The position numbers were made by a program, and so were the translations under genes. DNA of 64,000 nt from Jiulongibacter sediminis (GTDB taxonomy: Bacteria > Bacteroidota > Bacteroidia > Cytophagales > Spirosomataceae). Below are positions 26,554 to 35,491 of the stretch, piece after piece (position 1 is the stretch's first letter; every line of letters begins with the position of its first letter). The stretch spans positions 186,001 through 250,000 of the forward strand of contig NZ_LGTQ01000013.1 of the NCBI RefSeq assembly GCF_001306455.1, in the 5' to 3' direction. A model generated the notes under the pieces. That model had not been told where the DNA came from and searched no databases. It was given only the letters and a program-made list of their open reading frames with translations.

Positions 26554-28353
26554 TTATTTTGCTGATGAGAGAATCACATCATTTGTTTTTACTTCATTTT
26601 TTGTTGCAGTTTTAATTTCCAGTAAAGATTTCTGAATAGCTGCAAGTGTCTCATTTTGCGATTGAATCTGTTTTTGCAATGAAGCAATAATGTTAGCCTG
26701 ATTCTCCAGAAGTTCTTTTTGCTGACGATCATTCTCGCTCAACTCCTGTACGGCCTTTACTAAAGGCACCACAAATTCGGCATATCTTAATCCATAGGCT
26801 CTATTGGATTCATCAGGAGTTTTCACCCCGCTGAAATCATAACCAATTTCCTCAGCGACTTTTTCTACTTCCTGTGCTAAAAATCCTGAATAGACCTGTT
26901 GATCTTTGTCAATATTGACATCACAATCGTTCTGAAGAACCTCACTCATTTTCTGAGTGTCGAAATTGTAGGATACCGGACGTAGTTTATTTACAAAATC
27001 AAGTCCCGGGATGTTTTCCTTTACATTTTTCTTAAAACGGGCGTCTGAAGTCGCTGTCCAATTGACTGTACCTCCAATACTTGCCGTGAGAGCATTCCCA
27101 AGGAAAACTTCATTATTAGCGGCAAGATTGATCGACCTCCCTACAGCAACTGAATTGCTGCCTGTGACAGAATTGCCCTCCCCAACTGAGATACTTCCAT
27201 CACCCTGAATGATAGTATTGGCACCAATTCCGACCGCTGCTGTGTTGTCAATATCAATTAAATGCCCTATACCAACGGCATATGATTGAGATATGTTTGA
27301 TTGATAGCCCAAACCTACAGAGTAGTCAGAATCAGAGTTACCATTCGTTTGCTGGCCCATCATAATGGCACCAGTTCCCCTGACATCATGCTCTTGCCCT
27401 ATACTGATGGAGTACTGAGCGTTATTATATCCACTGTATCCCATCATGATGAGATCATTGTTGTCAACATCGCAATAGGCCCCGAAGAAATTTGTTCTTT
27501 GCCTTACAGTACTATTGTAATTTGAGAAGGCCCCCATTCCCACATTCCACTCTCCGTCTCTGTTATTGAAACCAGTGTAAAAACCAACATAGGTATTTCC
27601 ATTGGCATTTGAAAGGCTGTTCGTTCTGTTATTGTCCCAACCCGACATCGCACCCACGAATGTATTGAAATCGGCATATTCTGTTGCAGGACCAGCAGCA
27701 GCACCGATCATGGTATTGTAAATACCATCTCCTATGTCTATCCCTGAGGAGTCTCCAACAGCCGTATTGTGATGTCCATCATCGACATCCGATAGTGATT
27801 CTGCACCAATTCCGGTATTTCTATAGCCAACATTTGCACTAATTCCTGCTTCGTTACCAACAAAGGTGTTCTTGAAACCCGTGGTGTTTGAATAGCCTGC
27901 ATCTTCTCCAATGAAAGTATTTTCATAGCCGGTGGTGTTCAAGGTGCCCGATTCCTCACCTACGAAAGTATTGTCATAACCCGAGGTGTTGTTTTCACCG
28001 GACTCTGTACCAATAAATGTATTATCACCTGCTGTGACATTTGACTTTCCGGCTTCCATTCCGATAAATGTATTGTCAAAACCGGTAGTATTGGAAGAAC
28101 CAGCCATATAGCCTATGAAAGTCGATTCAGAAGTTGTATTACTCCGTCCTGCTTGATAGCCCATAAAAGTAGTGAAAGAGCCGCTGCTAAGGGAAGAACC
28201 TGTGCTATCTCCGTACATAGTATTATAGTCACCAGACGTTATACTAACCCCAGAACCAGTTCCTGAGGTTTCATTTAGGGTTTGGCTGAAACCTGAAAGT
28301 GCTGCAAGGCTAAAGGCTAAAACGAAGATAAGATTAAGGAATAAGTTTTTCAT
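26554..28353 (-). CDS. Exported adhesin/fibre-like protein with tandem repeats and a C-terminal S74 chaperone domain
   Basis: 599 residues. Signal peptide to about residue 24 (GFSQ). Residues 41-200 hold about nine 18-residue units of the type SNTTGFDNTFIGMEAGK, resembling trimeric beta-roll heads (Hep_Hag/YadA). After further looser repeats, residues about 436-470 (SDARFKKNV, then 'RPVSYNFD') begin an intramolecular chaperone domain of peptidase S74 type, with Ser436-Asp437 at the usual cleavage site, and a coiled coil ends the protein. S74 domains trimerise phage tail spikes and then cut themselves off. No phage genes are nearby, so a surface fibre is more likely. Confidence 0.8.
   Translation of the reverse strand: MKNLFLNLIFVLAFSLAALSGFSQTLNETSGTGSGVSITSGDYNTMYGDSTGSSLSSGSFTTFMGYQAGRSNTTSESTFIGYMAGSSNTTGFDNTFIGMEAGKSNVTAGDNTFIGTESGENNTSGYDNTFVGEESGTLNTTGYENTFIGEDAGYSNTTGFKNTFVGNEAGISANVGYRNTGIGAESLSDVDDGHHNTAVGDSSGIDIGDGIYNTMIGAAAGPATEYADFNTFVGAMSGWDNNRTNSLSNANGNTYVGFYTGFNNRDGEWNVGMGAFSNYNSTVRQRTNFFGAYCDVDNNDLIMMGYSGYNNAQYSISIGQEHDVRGTGAIMMGQQTNGNSDSDYSVGLGYQSNISQSYAVGIGHLIDIDNTAAVGIGANTIIQGDGSISVGEGNSVTGSNSVAVGRSINLAANNEVFLGNALTASIGGTVNWTATSDARFKKNVKENIPGLDFVNKLRPVSYNFDTQKMSEVLQNDCDVNIDKDQQVYSGFLAQEVEKVAEEIGYDFSGVKTPDESNRAYGLRYAEFVVPLVKAVQELSENDRQQKELLENQANIIASLQKQIQSQNETLAAIQKSLLEIKTATKNEVKTNDVILSSAK
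27754..28233 (-). repeat. In-gene tandem repeat, about 54-bp units encoding AGxSNTTGxxNTFIGxE
   Basis: The region codes for residues 41-200 of the fibre-like protein. Each 18-residue unit repeats the N-T-F-I/V-G core (for example DNTFIGMEAG, ENTFIGEDAG, KNTFVGNEAG). Copies are diverged at DNA level, so recombination is possible but the array is not freshly expanded. Confidence 0.75.
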
Positions 28354-28408
28354 GACTTAAATTTGATGTGGTGCAATAATACAACTTCAATAATTCAATG
28401 TCAATTTG

Positions 28409-29416
28409 ATGAGAGTACAGTGGGCTGGAATAGATTTAGATCTTTTGAACTTTTTTTTAATTGTTTTATCCTTTTTGGTATGCTTTTACTATCCCTATGA
28501 ATCTTTCATATTGGCGTATTCTATTTTGGGTCCGTTGCATTATTTGACGGAGACAAATTGGTTGAAAAAAAAGGAAAAAGAGTATTCCAGATGGTTTTGG
28601 GTTGCAATTGTCTTTTCTCTGCTTATTGTTTTGCCCAAGTGGTTTATTGAATTGGGGGGCAAAAATTCCTTAGTCTTTCCGAAGCTTGTAAGCTTTTTTG
28701 ATGAGGTAAGCAATGTCTTCATCTTTCTGCCTTTTTTTCTATCAGGGTTTTTATTTTATGGCAATTTGAATTTTAAGAAAATCCTTCTTTTCGTCTTATT
28801 GACTCTGTCTGGTTATTTTCTGTTTACTAAGCCATTTTTTGGGACCTTCTTTGGGCTTTTGATCCCCACCTTAATACATGTGTACCTCTTTACCATTTTT
28901 TTTATGGCTTCGGGGACTATTAGAAACAAAGGGAGGTTTGGGGTTCTGAATTTGATTTTAATGTTTATTGCTCCCGTGGTCATTTGGGTGTTACCTGTCT
29001 CGCTTGGAGATTACAGTGTAGAGCCTAAACTTAAAGGTATTTTTATTGATACCCACTATCACTATACCAATGTTCTTTTTAGCAAGTTCCTGGGCTTATC
29101 GGATGGTACTAGTTTCTTCTTTTACGAAGAACTGGAGCTAAAGATGCAACGCTTTATTTCGTTTGCTTACTTGTATCACTATTTAAATTGGTTTAGTAAA
29201 ACGAATGTTATCTATTGGCATAGAGCGATAAATAAACAGTCAGCCATACTCATTGGAGTTTCGTGGATTGTGATGCTGGTTTTATTTTTCCAGAATTACC
29301 GACTGGGATTTATGGTAGCCCTGCTGTTTAGTTTTATACATCTGTTGATGGAGTTTCCTTTGAATATTGCAAACTTTAAGTTTATTCTGAGGTCAATTTC
29401 AGGAAAATCAAAGTAA
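28409..29416 (+). CDS. Polytopic membrane protein of unknown function, histidine-rich in its membrane segments
   Basis: About 335 residues with roughly ten hydrophobic spans. The start is taken as ATG 28409; a TTG directly before would add one residue. The sequence has evenly spread histidines at or inside spans: SILGPLHYLTETNW, 'PTLIHVYLF', 'DTHYHYTNVLF', 'FAYLYHYLNWFSKT', 'VIYWHR' and 'FSFIHLLMEFP'. Such a pattern is seen in membrane metalloenzymes such as the Brp/Blh beta-carotene dioxygenases and fatty-acid desaturases, but I cannot match it to either. It overlaps the convergent deoxyribonucleotidase by nine bases. The base composition is more T-rich than its neighbours. Confidence 0.65.
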   Translation: MRVQWAGIDLDLLNFFLIVLSFLVCFYYPYESFILAYSILGPLHYLTETNWLKKKEKEYSRWFWVAIVFSLLIVLPKWFIELGGKNSLVFPKLVSFFDEVSNVFIFLPFFLSGFLFYGNLNFKKILLFVLLTLSGYFLFTKPFFGTFFGLLIPTLIHVYLFTIFFMASGTIRNKGRFGVLNLILMFIAPVVIWVLPVSLGDYSVEPKLKGIFIDTHYHYTNVLFSKFLGLSDGTSFFFYEELELKMQRFISFAYLYHYLNWFSKTNVIYWHRAINKQSAILIGVSWIVMLVLFFQNYRLGFMVALLFSFIHLLMEFPLNIANFKFILRSISGKSK

Positions 29417-29941
29417 TTCTCTGGCAATTTCTTTCCAGCTTTTAACTCTTTGATATCCCTCGAGAGATTGATTATGGATAGCGTCAAAAAGCAAGGTCTG
29501 ACCCTCAAAAACTTTCAAGTTTTTCTCATGATCATCAATCATGACATCCCCTTTAACGATTGATTTATCTCCGCATAAGACAAGGTTTTTCCAGTGAATA
29601 AACGGGAAATGTTCCTCAAGCCATTCGTGTTTTTCCTTCAAAGAGTTCGGGAATTCTGTGGCGGCTGAAACGATGAAGACTTCATGCTGCTCATGAAGTT
29701 TTTTTACTACCTCGATGGCGTCCGGCATAACCGTAACATTTCTAAAGAAACCCGGCTCATATAGTTTGTGTCTTACAGTAAGGTAATTTTCTTTGAGTCC
29801 GTCATCCCAAAGGTTGTTTCCCCAAAACTGCTCTTTGTGATAAGAGGTATTGAACTCTGAATTGTAAAGATTGAGGATAGATTGACTGGTGTCAGCCATC
29901 ACATCGTCCATATCAATGATCAGTCGTTTGCTTTCCCGCAT
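29408..29941 (-). CDS. 5'(3')-deoxyribonucleotidase (NT5C-type HAD phosphatase)
   Basis: 177 residues. The HAD motif I is IIDMDDVMAD with Asp10 and Asp12, the acidic pair that forms the phospho-intermediate. 'VFIVSAATEFPNSLKEKHEWLEEHFPFI' and 'DVMIDDHEKNLKVFEG' give motifs II and III. The length and these motifs fit the C-type nucleotidases that dephosphorylate dUMP and dTMP. A Bacteroidota promoter with both -33 and -7 elements stands just upstream. Cytoplasmic, single gene. Confidence 0.82.
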   Translation of the reverse strand: MRESKRLIIDMDDVMADTSQSILNLYNSEFNTSYHKEQFWGNNLWDDGLKENYLTVRHKLYEPGFFRNVTVMPDAIEVVKKLHEQHEVFIVSAATEFPNSLKEKHEWLEEHFPFIHWKNLVLCGDKSIVKGDVMIDDHEKNLKVFEGQTLLFDAIHNQSLEGYQRVKSWKEIARELL

Positions 29942-29955
29942 TTATTCTTTTTGTT

Positions 29956-29988
29956 CAAAGGTATGTTTTTGAGAAATGATATTCAAAA
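29956..29988 (-). promoter_or_regulatory. Promoter of the deoxyribonucleotidase gene
   Basis: On the minus strand TTTTG (29984-29988), 20 bases, then TACCTTTG (29956-29963): the -33 and -7 elements of Bacteroidota sigma-A at their usual distance. The -7 is 15 bases ahead of the ATG. Confidence 0.65.
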
Positions 29989-30047
29989 GCTCTAAGTTTC
30001 GGTATTTAGGGATGTTTTGACAATTTTGCCTCCACAATTATTGAAGC

Positions 30048-30620
30048 ATGAAGATAGGATTGTTTTTCGGGTCTTTTAATCCCATACACATGGGGCATCT
30101 GATTATTGGTAATACGATGGCCTACAATACTGACCTTGATGAGGTGTGGTATATCGTTTCCCCTCAAAACCCCTTTAAAAAAAATAAAAGTCTGCTTCAT
30201 GAGTTTGATCGTCTCGAGATGGTTGAGAAAGCAATTGCTGACAATTTTAAGCTTAAGGCTTCTGACATTGAGTTCTCGATGCCCAAACCGAGTTATACCA
30301 TAGATACATTGACTGTTCTTTCTGAAAAATTTTCGCAGCATGAATTCGTTTTGATAATGGGAGAGGATAATCTGGTGCAGTTCAGGAATTGGAAAAACTA
30401 TGAGAAAATTCTTGAGTATTATCAATTATACGTGTACCCAAGACCCAATACTGACCCTCATGAATTTGAGAATCATACGTCCGTAAAATTTGAAGAAGCT
30501 CCCTTGTTGGATATTTCAGCAACCTACATTCGAAATGCCATCAAAAACGGAAAGTCTATCCGTTACATGGTCAAAGAGGAGGTTGAGAAGTTTATTGAGC
30601 TGAAAGGCTTTTACCTATAA
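30048..30620 (+). CDS. nadD: Nicotinate-nucleotide adenylyltransferase
   Basis: Forms nicotinate adenine dinucleotide from NaMN and ATP in NAD synthesis. 190 residues. The nucleotidyl-transferase motif GSFNPIHMGHL is at residues 8-18, with His14 and His17, and the C-terminal ISATYIRNAI motif is present. 'LIMGEDNLVQFRNWKNYEKI' is a typical NadD segment. The 3' end overlaps that of the convergent coaX by 29 bases, both genes coding in that stretch. Confidence 0.94.
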   Translation: MKIGLFFGSFNPIHMGHLIIGNTMAYNTDLDEVWYIVSPQNPFKKNKSLLHEFDRLEMVEKAIADNFKLKASDIEFSMPKPSYTIDTLTVLSEKFSQHEFVLIMGEDNLVQFRNWKNYEKILEYYQLYVYPRPNTDPHEFENHTSVKFEEAPLLDISATYIRNAIKNGKSIRYMVKEEVEKFIELKGFYL

Positions 30621-31362
30621 TATACAGACCTTTTAAGGTAAGGTCGATGTCTATCTCATCAAACAAGGCTTTGTTGCCCGGGAGAATGGATGAAAGGCCA
30701 CCTGTGGCGAAAACCTTGATCTCATTTTCATTCATTTCTTTTTTAAATTTCTCGATAATATTACTTACCAATCCCTCGTATCCATTCAAAATTCCGGATT
30801 GAATGGAGCTCACAGTGTTTCTGCCTATGGCATTTAAGGGAAGCTCAAGGGGTACTTCTGGTAGTTGAGCAGTTTTAGAGAATAAAGAATTAATCGCCGT
30901 TTTTAAACCGGGAGTGATGGCTACCCCGAGAACTTCGCCGATAGAACTAACGGCGGTAAAAGTTAGAGCTGTACCAAAATCAACAATGATACATGCACAA
31001 TGACAATGATGATAAGCTGAGACCGCATTGGTGTAAAGGTCGGTGCCTAGTTGGTCAGGATTTTCAATTTTTACTTTAACCAAGGGGTGAATACCTGGTT
31101 TTACCTCAATGACCTCTGATTTGTTTAATTGTGTTAATATATCCAATAGAACCGGACTTAATTCAGGAACCACGGAACTCAGCACTTTTACACCTAAAGA
31201 ATCAGCTGTCAAATTGTTTTCAAGAAGAAAATTGGCGAGAGCAGTTTGGAAAAAGATCTTGTCCTCCTGTTTTTTTGAAGGAACTCTGAATGTTTGAGTG
31301 AGGTTGTCGTTTTCAAAGACGCCAAAAACAATGTCGGTATTACCAATATCTACAGTAAGCAT
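30592..31362 (-). CDS. coaX: Type III pantothenate kinase
   Basis: Catalyses the first step of CoA synthesis. 256 residues. The ASKHA-fold motifs are MLTVDIGNTDIVFGVF (N-terminal phosphate 1 loop, Asp5), 'HPLVKVKIENPDQLGTDLYTNAVSAY' (with the GxDR-like GTD) and 'CIIVDFGTALTFTAV'. The last ATP-binding part 'KVFATGGLSSIL' is also present. Type III enzymes are not inhibited by CoA and are usual in Bacteroidota. Its 3' end overlaps nadD. Confidence 0.93.
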   Translation of the reverse strand: MLTVDIGNTDIVFGVFENDNLTQTFRVPSKKQEDKIFFQTALANFLLENNLTADSLGVKVLSSVVPELSPVLLDILTQLNKSEVIEVKPGIHPLVKVKIENPDQLGTDLYTNAVSAYHHCHCACIIVDFGTALTFTAVSSIGEVLGVAITPGLKTAINSLFSKTAQLPEVPLELPLNAIGRNTVSSIQSGILNGYEGLVSNIIEKFKKEMNENEIKVFATGGLSSILPGNKALFDEIDIDLTLKGLYIIGKSLSAQ

Positions 31363-31518
31363 ATCAGGGTTTTGAGGTTAGCTAAATTAGTAAAACCTTT
31401 GAGGCTCGGTTGAGAAAAAAGTAAATTAGTTTAATTTAGGCAGTCTCTATGAGTACGCTCCCGTTTAGATGAAGATCTAAATATTTTGGTAAAACTTTAG
31501 TATGAACAAAAAAGGTTG

Positions 31519-31531
31519 TAATTTTGCAGCC
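31519..31531 (+). promoter_or_regulatory. Promoter of the yceD-rpmF cluster, TAATTTTGCAGCC
   Basis: TAATTTTG (31519-31526) is a perfect TAnnTTTG -7 and is followed by CAGCC. It lies 18 bases before the GTG start of the yceD gene. A TTTAG at 31496-31500 may be the -33. Confidence 0.68.
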
Positions 31532-31544
31532 TTTCTGACAAAAC

Positions 31545-32087
31545 GTGAAGAAGCACTTAGCTCAATACGAAATAAACATACTGGGTCTTGATGAAAAAAG
31601 ACATCAGTTTGACTTTGAGGGAGGAGCTGAGTTTTTTGAATCTTTTGATCAGGATATCGTCGAAAACGGGCGTTTTAAGCTAAATTTAGAGTTAGATAAA
31701 ACGGCCACCATGATGAGGCTTCATTTTGACTTAAACGGCTCTGTAGAGTTGGTTTGCGATAGAAGTCTTGAAGTTTTTGAAGAACCGATACAGGTAGAAG
31801 AAAAGTATATCTACAAGTTTGGTGACAGAAACGAGGTGGTTTCAGAAGATGTTGAGATTATCCCCTTCGGGGCCAGTGAGATCAATATTGCGAACCTGAT
31901 TTTTGATTTTATCTGTCTGGCGGTGCCAATGAAAAAGTTACACCCCAGGTACAGAGACGAATCAGATGATGACGATGGTTTTTATTACTCGGATAGTATT
32001 GAAGAGAAAATAAAGCCAAAAGAAGAAAGAAACGAAGAGGTTGATCCGAGATGGGAAGCTCTGAAATCTTTGAAAAAGAAATTGTAA
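31545..32087 (+). CDS. yceD: YceD/DUF177 family protein
   Basis: 180 residues, GTG start. Homologues lie next to rpmF in most bacteria and take part in 23S rRNA accumulation or ribosome assembly. The core '[39 protein letters not shown]' and '[21 protein letters not shown]' are family marks; the first Cys is kept (VCDRSLE), the second zinc-ligand Cys is not obvious. The acidic segment DESDDDDGF is followed by '[15 protein letters not shown]', the standard end. 22 bases before rpmF. Confidence 0.85.
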   Translation: MKKHLAQYEINILGLDEKRHQFDFEGGAEFFESFDQDIVENGRFKLNLELDKTATMMRLHFDLNGSVELVCDRSLEVFEEPIQVEEKYIYKFGDRNEVVSEDVEIIPFGASEINIANLIFDFICLAVPMKKLHPRYRDESDDDDGFYYSDSIEEKIKPKEERNEEVDPRWEALKSLKKKL

Positions 32088-32109
32088 CAATTTAAATAAA
32101 CAGGTAGTA

Positions 32110-32295
32110 ATGGCACATCCGAAACGAAAAATTTCGAAAACCAGAAGAGACAAGCGTAGAACTCACGATAATCTTGCCACTAAAGCCCTTTCTGTAGATG
32201 CAACTACAGGTGAAATTCATGTGCGTCACAAAGCTCACGTATATGAGGGTAACCTTTATTACAAAGGTCAGTTAGTAGTAGAAGACTATAAGTAA
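32110..32295 (+). CDS. rpmF: 50S ribosomal protein L32
   Basis: 61 residues, beginning [20 protein letters not shown], the invariant L32 N-terminus. The usual C-terminal zinc-finger Cys residues are absent: the matching part reads [20 protein letters not shown], so this is a Cys-free (C-minus) form, as common in Bacteroidota. Lies between yceD and plsX as in many bacteria, which couples ribosome and lipid synthesis. Confidence 0.95.
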   Translation: MAHPKRKISKTRRDKRRTHDNLATKALSVDATTGEIHVRHKAHVYEGNLYYKGQLVVEDYK

Positions 32296-32336
32296 GTCAG
32301 GCGTCTCTCACCAAAATCTGATTTAATTTGAAGCCA

Positions 32337-33278
32337 ATGAAAATAGCCCTAGATGCTATGGGTGGCGATTTCGCTCCTAAAGTAGCTGTTGAAGGTGCTT
32401 TGCTCGCTCTTACTGAGCTTTCGAAGGACACCTCGGTTATTTTGGTTGGTAAAGAAAATGAAATCAGGGATTGGCTGATAGGTCAGGAGTATCCTGAAGA
32501 GAGACTGATCATACAAAACGCTGAGGAGGTAGTAGGTATGCACGAGCATCCTGCTAAATCTTTCTCTCAAAAGCCCGATTCCAGTATATCTGTCGGGTTC
32601 AAGTTATTAAAAACAAAAGAAGCGAATGCCTTTTGTAGTGCAGGTAACACTGGTGCTATGATGGTGCATTCGCTTTTTGTTTTGAAAACACACGGGAGCA
32701 TCCAGCGGCCACCTATCGCTGGTTTTTTTCCGCTTCGTAACGGCAAGTTCAATATCATGCTTGATATTGGGGCCAATGCCGACTGTAAACCTGAATTGCT
32801 GCAGCAGTTTGCAGAACTAGGTTCTATTTACGCTTCACTAACCCTTGATATTCAAAAGCCGAGAGTAGCTCTGCTGAATATTGGAGAGGAAGAAACAAAA
32901 GGGTCACAGGTAGTTCAGGCTACTTACCAGTTATTGAAAAATGACCCGCGGGTCAACTTTGTTGGTAATATTGAAGGTCGTGATCTTTTTGAAGATAAAG
33001 CTGATGTGGTTGTCACTGAAGGCTTTACCGGAAACGTCATCTTCAAAATGGGTGAATCTTTATACGAATACGCTAATGATCAGGGTATTGACGATCGCCT
33101 CATCAACAGAATGAACTATGAAGTAGTGGGTGGAAGTCCCATTATTGGTGTCAAAGGAAACGTCATAGTGGGCCATGGCATTTCTTCAGCCCTGGCCATA
33201 AAGAATATGATTTTACTAGCTGAAAAGCAGGTAGATTCAGGAGTTAATGCTAAAATTGCAGAAGTTTTTGGTGAGTAA
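32337..33278 (+). CDS. plsX: Phosphate acyltransferase PlsX
   Basis: Makes acyl-phosphate from acyl-ACP for phospholipid synthesis. I place the start at ATG 32337, giving [14 protein letters not shown], the standard PlsX start; an in-frame TTG at 32328 would add three residues. Diagnostic segments: '[11 protein letters not shown]', '[19 protein letters not shown]', '[15 protein letters not shown]', and '[15 protein letters not shown]'. About 313 residues, normal length. 32 bases before fabH. Confidence 0.95.
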   Translation: MKIALDAMGGDFAPKVAVEGALLALTELSKDTSVILVGKENEIRDWLIGQEYPEERLIIQNAEEVVGMHEHPAKSFSQKPDSSISVGFKLLKTKEANAFCSAGNTGAMMVHSLFVLKTHGSIQRPPIAGFFPLRNGKFNIMLDIGANADCKPELLQQFAELGSIYASLTLDIQKPRVALLNIGEEETKGSQVVQATYQLLKNDPRVNFVGNIEGRDLFEDKADVVVTEGFTGNVIFKMGESLYEYANDQGIDDRLINRMNYEVVGGSPIIGVKGNVIVGHGISSALAIKNMILLAEKQVDSGVNAKIAEVFGE

Positions 33279-33310
33279 TCGCCATTAAAACCAAGACTTT
33301 AAAACCTTAT

Positions 33311-34297
33311 ATGAGTATCAAAGCCGCTATTACGGGAGTAAGTGCTTACCTTCCGGAAGATGTTTTAACGAACGCTGATCTGGAAAAAATTGTCGAAACT
33401 AACGACGAATGGATCACCTCCCGAACCGGTATAAAAGAAAGAAGAATTCTCAAAGGTGAAGGCCTTGGGACCTCTTTTATGGCAGCAGAAGCTGTCAAAT
33501 CTCTCTTAAAAAAGACAAATACTAAGCCTGAAGAGGTTGATTTAGTTATCGTAGCTACAGTTACGCCCGATTATCTTTTTCCGTCAACAGCAAATCTTGT
33601 GTGTACACAAGCAGGAATACCGGCAATCGGTAGTTTTGATATTCTTGCTGCCTGCTCAGGCTTTATTTATGCCTTGTCTACCGGAAGCCAGTTCATTGAG
33701 TCTGGTCGTTATAAAAAAGTTGTGGTGGTAGGAGCAGATAAAATGTCTTCCATCATTGATTGGACAGACCGTACGACCTGTATCCTTTTTGGTGACGGAG
33801 CTGGTGCGGTAATGCTTGAAGCCAATGAGGAAGGTCTGGGCCTTCAGGATTTCAGAATGCATTCAGACGGAACCGGTGAAGATCACCTGAATATGAGAGG
33901 TGGAGGAAGCAAGTTTCCTGCAAGTCATGAAACGGTAGACCAGCGTTTGCATTATATTCGTCAGGAAGGTCAGGCTGTATTTAAATTTGCTGTAACCAAA
34001 ATGGCAGATACGGCAGAGGAAATAATGAAGGCGAACAATCTGACCGGTGATGATATTGCTTATCTTGTACCGCATCAGGCCAACAAACGTATTATAGATG
34101 CGACTGCTCGCAGAATGGGCGTTGGTGAAGACAAAGTAATGCTCAATATTAACAAATATGGCAATACCACGGCGGCTACGATTCCGCTTTGTCTTTTTGA
34201 CTATGAATCTAAACTGAAGAAAGGTGATAACCTTATTCTTGCAGCCTTTGGTGGTGGTTTCACCTGGGCCTCGGCCTATTTAAAATGGGCTTACTAA
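33311..34297 (+). CDS. fabH: 3-oxoacyl-ACP synthase III
   Basis: Condenses acetyl-CoA (or branched acyl-CoA) with malonyl-ACP to begin fatty acid synthesis. 328 residues. Catalytic Cys115 in '[13 protein letters not shown]', His255 in '[12 protein letters not shown]' and the Asn of '[15 protein letters not shown]' are all present. It forms the middle of the plsX-fabH-efp-accB-accC cluster. No second ketosynthase is nearby. Confidence 0.95.
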   Translation: MSIKAAITGVSAYLPEDVLTNADLEKIVETNDEWITSRTGIKERRILKGEGLGTSFMAAEAVKSLLKKTNTKPEEVDLVIVATVTPDYLFPSTANLVCTQAGIPAIGSFDILAACSGFIYALSTGSQFIESGRYKKVVVVGADKMSSIIDWTDRTTCILFGDGAGAVMLEANEEGLGLQDFRMHSDGTGEDHLNMRGGGSKFPASHETVDQRLHYIRQEGQAVFKFAVTKMADTAEEIMKANNLTGDDIAYLVPHQANKRIIDATARRMGVGEDKVMLNINKYGNTTAATIPLCLFDYESKLKKGDNLILAAFGGGFTWASAYLKWAY

Positions 34298-34321
34298 ACC
34301 GAAAATAATTTATTCTATACT

Positions 34322-34891
34322 ATGGCAACTACAGCTGATTTCAGAAACGGGTTGTGTATTGAGTACAATAATGATTTGTATATCATCACCGAGTTTCAAC
34401 ATGTAAAGCCTGGCAAAGGACCAGCTTTTGTTAGAACCAAACTTAAGAATATCAAAACCGGAAGAGTACTTGACAACACGTTCACGGCTGGTGTAAGTGT
34501 CAATACTGCCCGTGTGGAGCGTAGGGAGTTTCAATATATCTACAATGATGACATTGGTTTTCATTTCATGAATAATGAGACTTTTGAACAGATTAATCTG
34601 CCAAAAGACATGGTGCCTGCCAATGATCTCCTCAAAGAAGGTCAAAATGTAGATATTCTTATTCATGCAGAAGAGGAAACTCCGTTAACGGTAGAGATGC
34701 CGATGTATGTAGAATTAAGAGTAACATACACAGAGCCTGGTGTTAAAGGCGATACTGCAAATAATCCCTCAAAGCCGGCAACGGTAGAAACAGGTGCTAC
34801 CATTAAGGTGCCTCTGTTTATTGAGAATGATGAACTTATTAAGGTCAATACGCAGACCTACGAATACGATTCAAGAGTCAAAGAAAAATAG
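34322..34891 (+). CDS. efp: Elongation factor P
   Basis: Relieves ribosome stalling on polyproline. 189 residues with three OB/KOW domains. The tip loop reads HVKPGKGPAFVRTKLKN with the usual Lys in PGKG, the site of beta-lysylation or other modification; no epmA/epmB gene is near. The C-terminal 'GATIKVPLFIENDELIKVNTQTYEYDSRVKEK' is standard. Followed four bases later by a terminator, which divides the cluster in two. Confidence 0.95.
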   Translation: MATTADFRNGLCIEYNNDLYIITEFQHVKPGKGPAFVRTKLKNIKTGRVLDNTFTAGVSVNTARVERREFQYIYNDDIGFHFMNNETFEQINLPKDMVPANDLLKEGQNVDILIHAEEETPLTVEMPMYVELRVTYTEPGVKGDTANNPSKPATVETGATIKVPLFIENDELIKVNTQTYEYDSRVKEK

Positions 34892-34894
34892 AAC

Positions 34895-34927
34895 AGGTCG
34901 CTCCTTGACGGGGCGACCTCCTTTTTT
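34895..34927 (+). terminator. Terminator of efp
   Basis: Stem AGGTCGCTCC / GGGGCGACCT (34895-34904, 34910-34919) with loop TTGAC and a TTTTTTT run. Confidence 0.9.
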
Positions 34928-34986
34928 TGATGGCAACCTTTTCTTTATACATTTGTAATAACTCTAATTACTTACCCTTGATTTAG

Positions 34987-35469
34987 ATGGAAACAAAAGA
35001 CATTCAGAAATTAATCGACTATATATCCAAGTCTGATCTTGATGAAATCAATATTGAGACAGCGGACCTTAAACTAAGTATTAAAAGAAATGTGGGAGCG
35101 ACTGTGATTCAGGCTGCAGCTCCTGTGGCGGCAGCACCAGCTCCGGCGGCGGCTCCTTCAGTTGCCCCGGCTCCTGCAGCGGAGGTAGCCCCTGTGGCAG
35201 CCCCGGTGGCAGAAAGTGCACCTTCACACCTTATCGAGGTTAAATCTCCGATGATTGGTACATTCTATCGTGCGGCAGGCCCTGATAAGCCAAACTTTAA
35301 GGAAGTAGGTGACAGCGTAGCAGAAGGTGACGTGATTTGCATTGTAGAAGCAATGAAACTTTTCAATGAGATCGAATCTGAAGTAAAAGGTAAAATTGTG
35401 AAGATATTGGTAGAAGATGCTACACCGGTTGAGTTTGATCAGCCATTGTTCCTGGTAGACCCTTCTTAA
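34987..35469 (+). CDS. accB: Biotin carboxyl carrier protein of acetyl-CoA carboxylase
   Basis: 160 residues. N-terminal helical part, then a Pro/Ala-rich linker (residues about 38-76, rich in PAP and VAP), then the biotinyl domain 'SPMIGTFYRAAGPDKPNF' with the biotin site EAMKLFNEIE (Lys124). The order and linker are standard for AccB. It precedes accC by 22 bases. The linker DNA is G+C-rich relative to flanks, as expected from Ala/Pro coding. Confidence 0.96.
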   Translation: METKDIQKLIDYISKSDLDEINIETADLKLSIKRNVGATVIQAAAPVAAAPAPAAAPSVAPAPAAEVAPVAAPVAESAPSHLIEVKSPMIGTFYRAAGPDKPNFKEVGDSVAEGDVICIVEAMKLFNEIESEVKGKIVKILVEDATPVEFDQPLFLVDPS

Positions 35470-35491
35470 TCAATCACTCTAAAGTCTTATT

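Noticed and set aside
27754-28233. Repeat array as a CRISPR
   Set aside because: The 54-bp units are coding, in frame with an exported protein, and diverged. No unique spacers or cas genes.
26554-28353. S74/tail-fibre domain as evidence of a prophage
   Set aside because: No capsid, terminase, integrase or lysis gene lies in the window. Neighbours are ordinary exported or metabolic genes.
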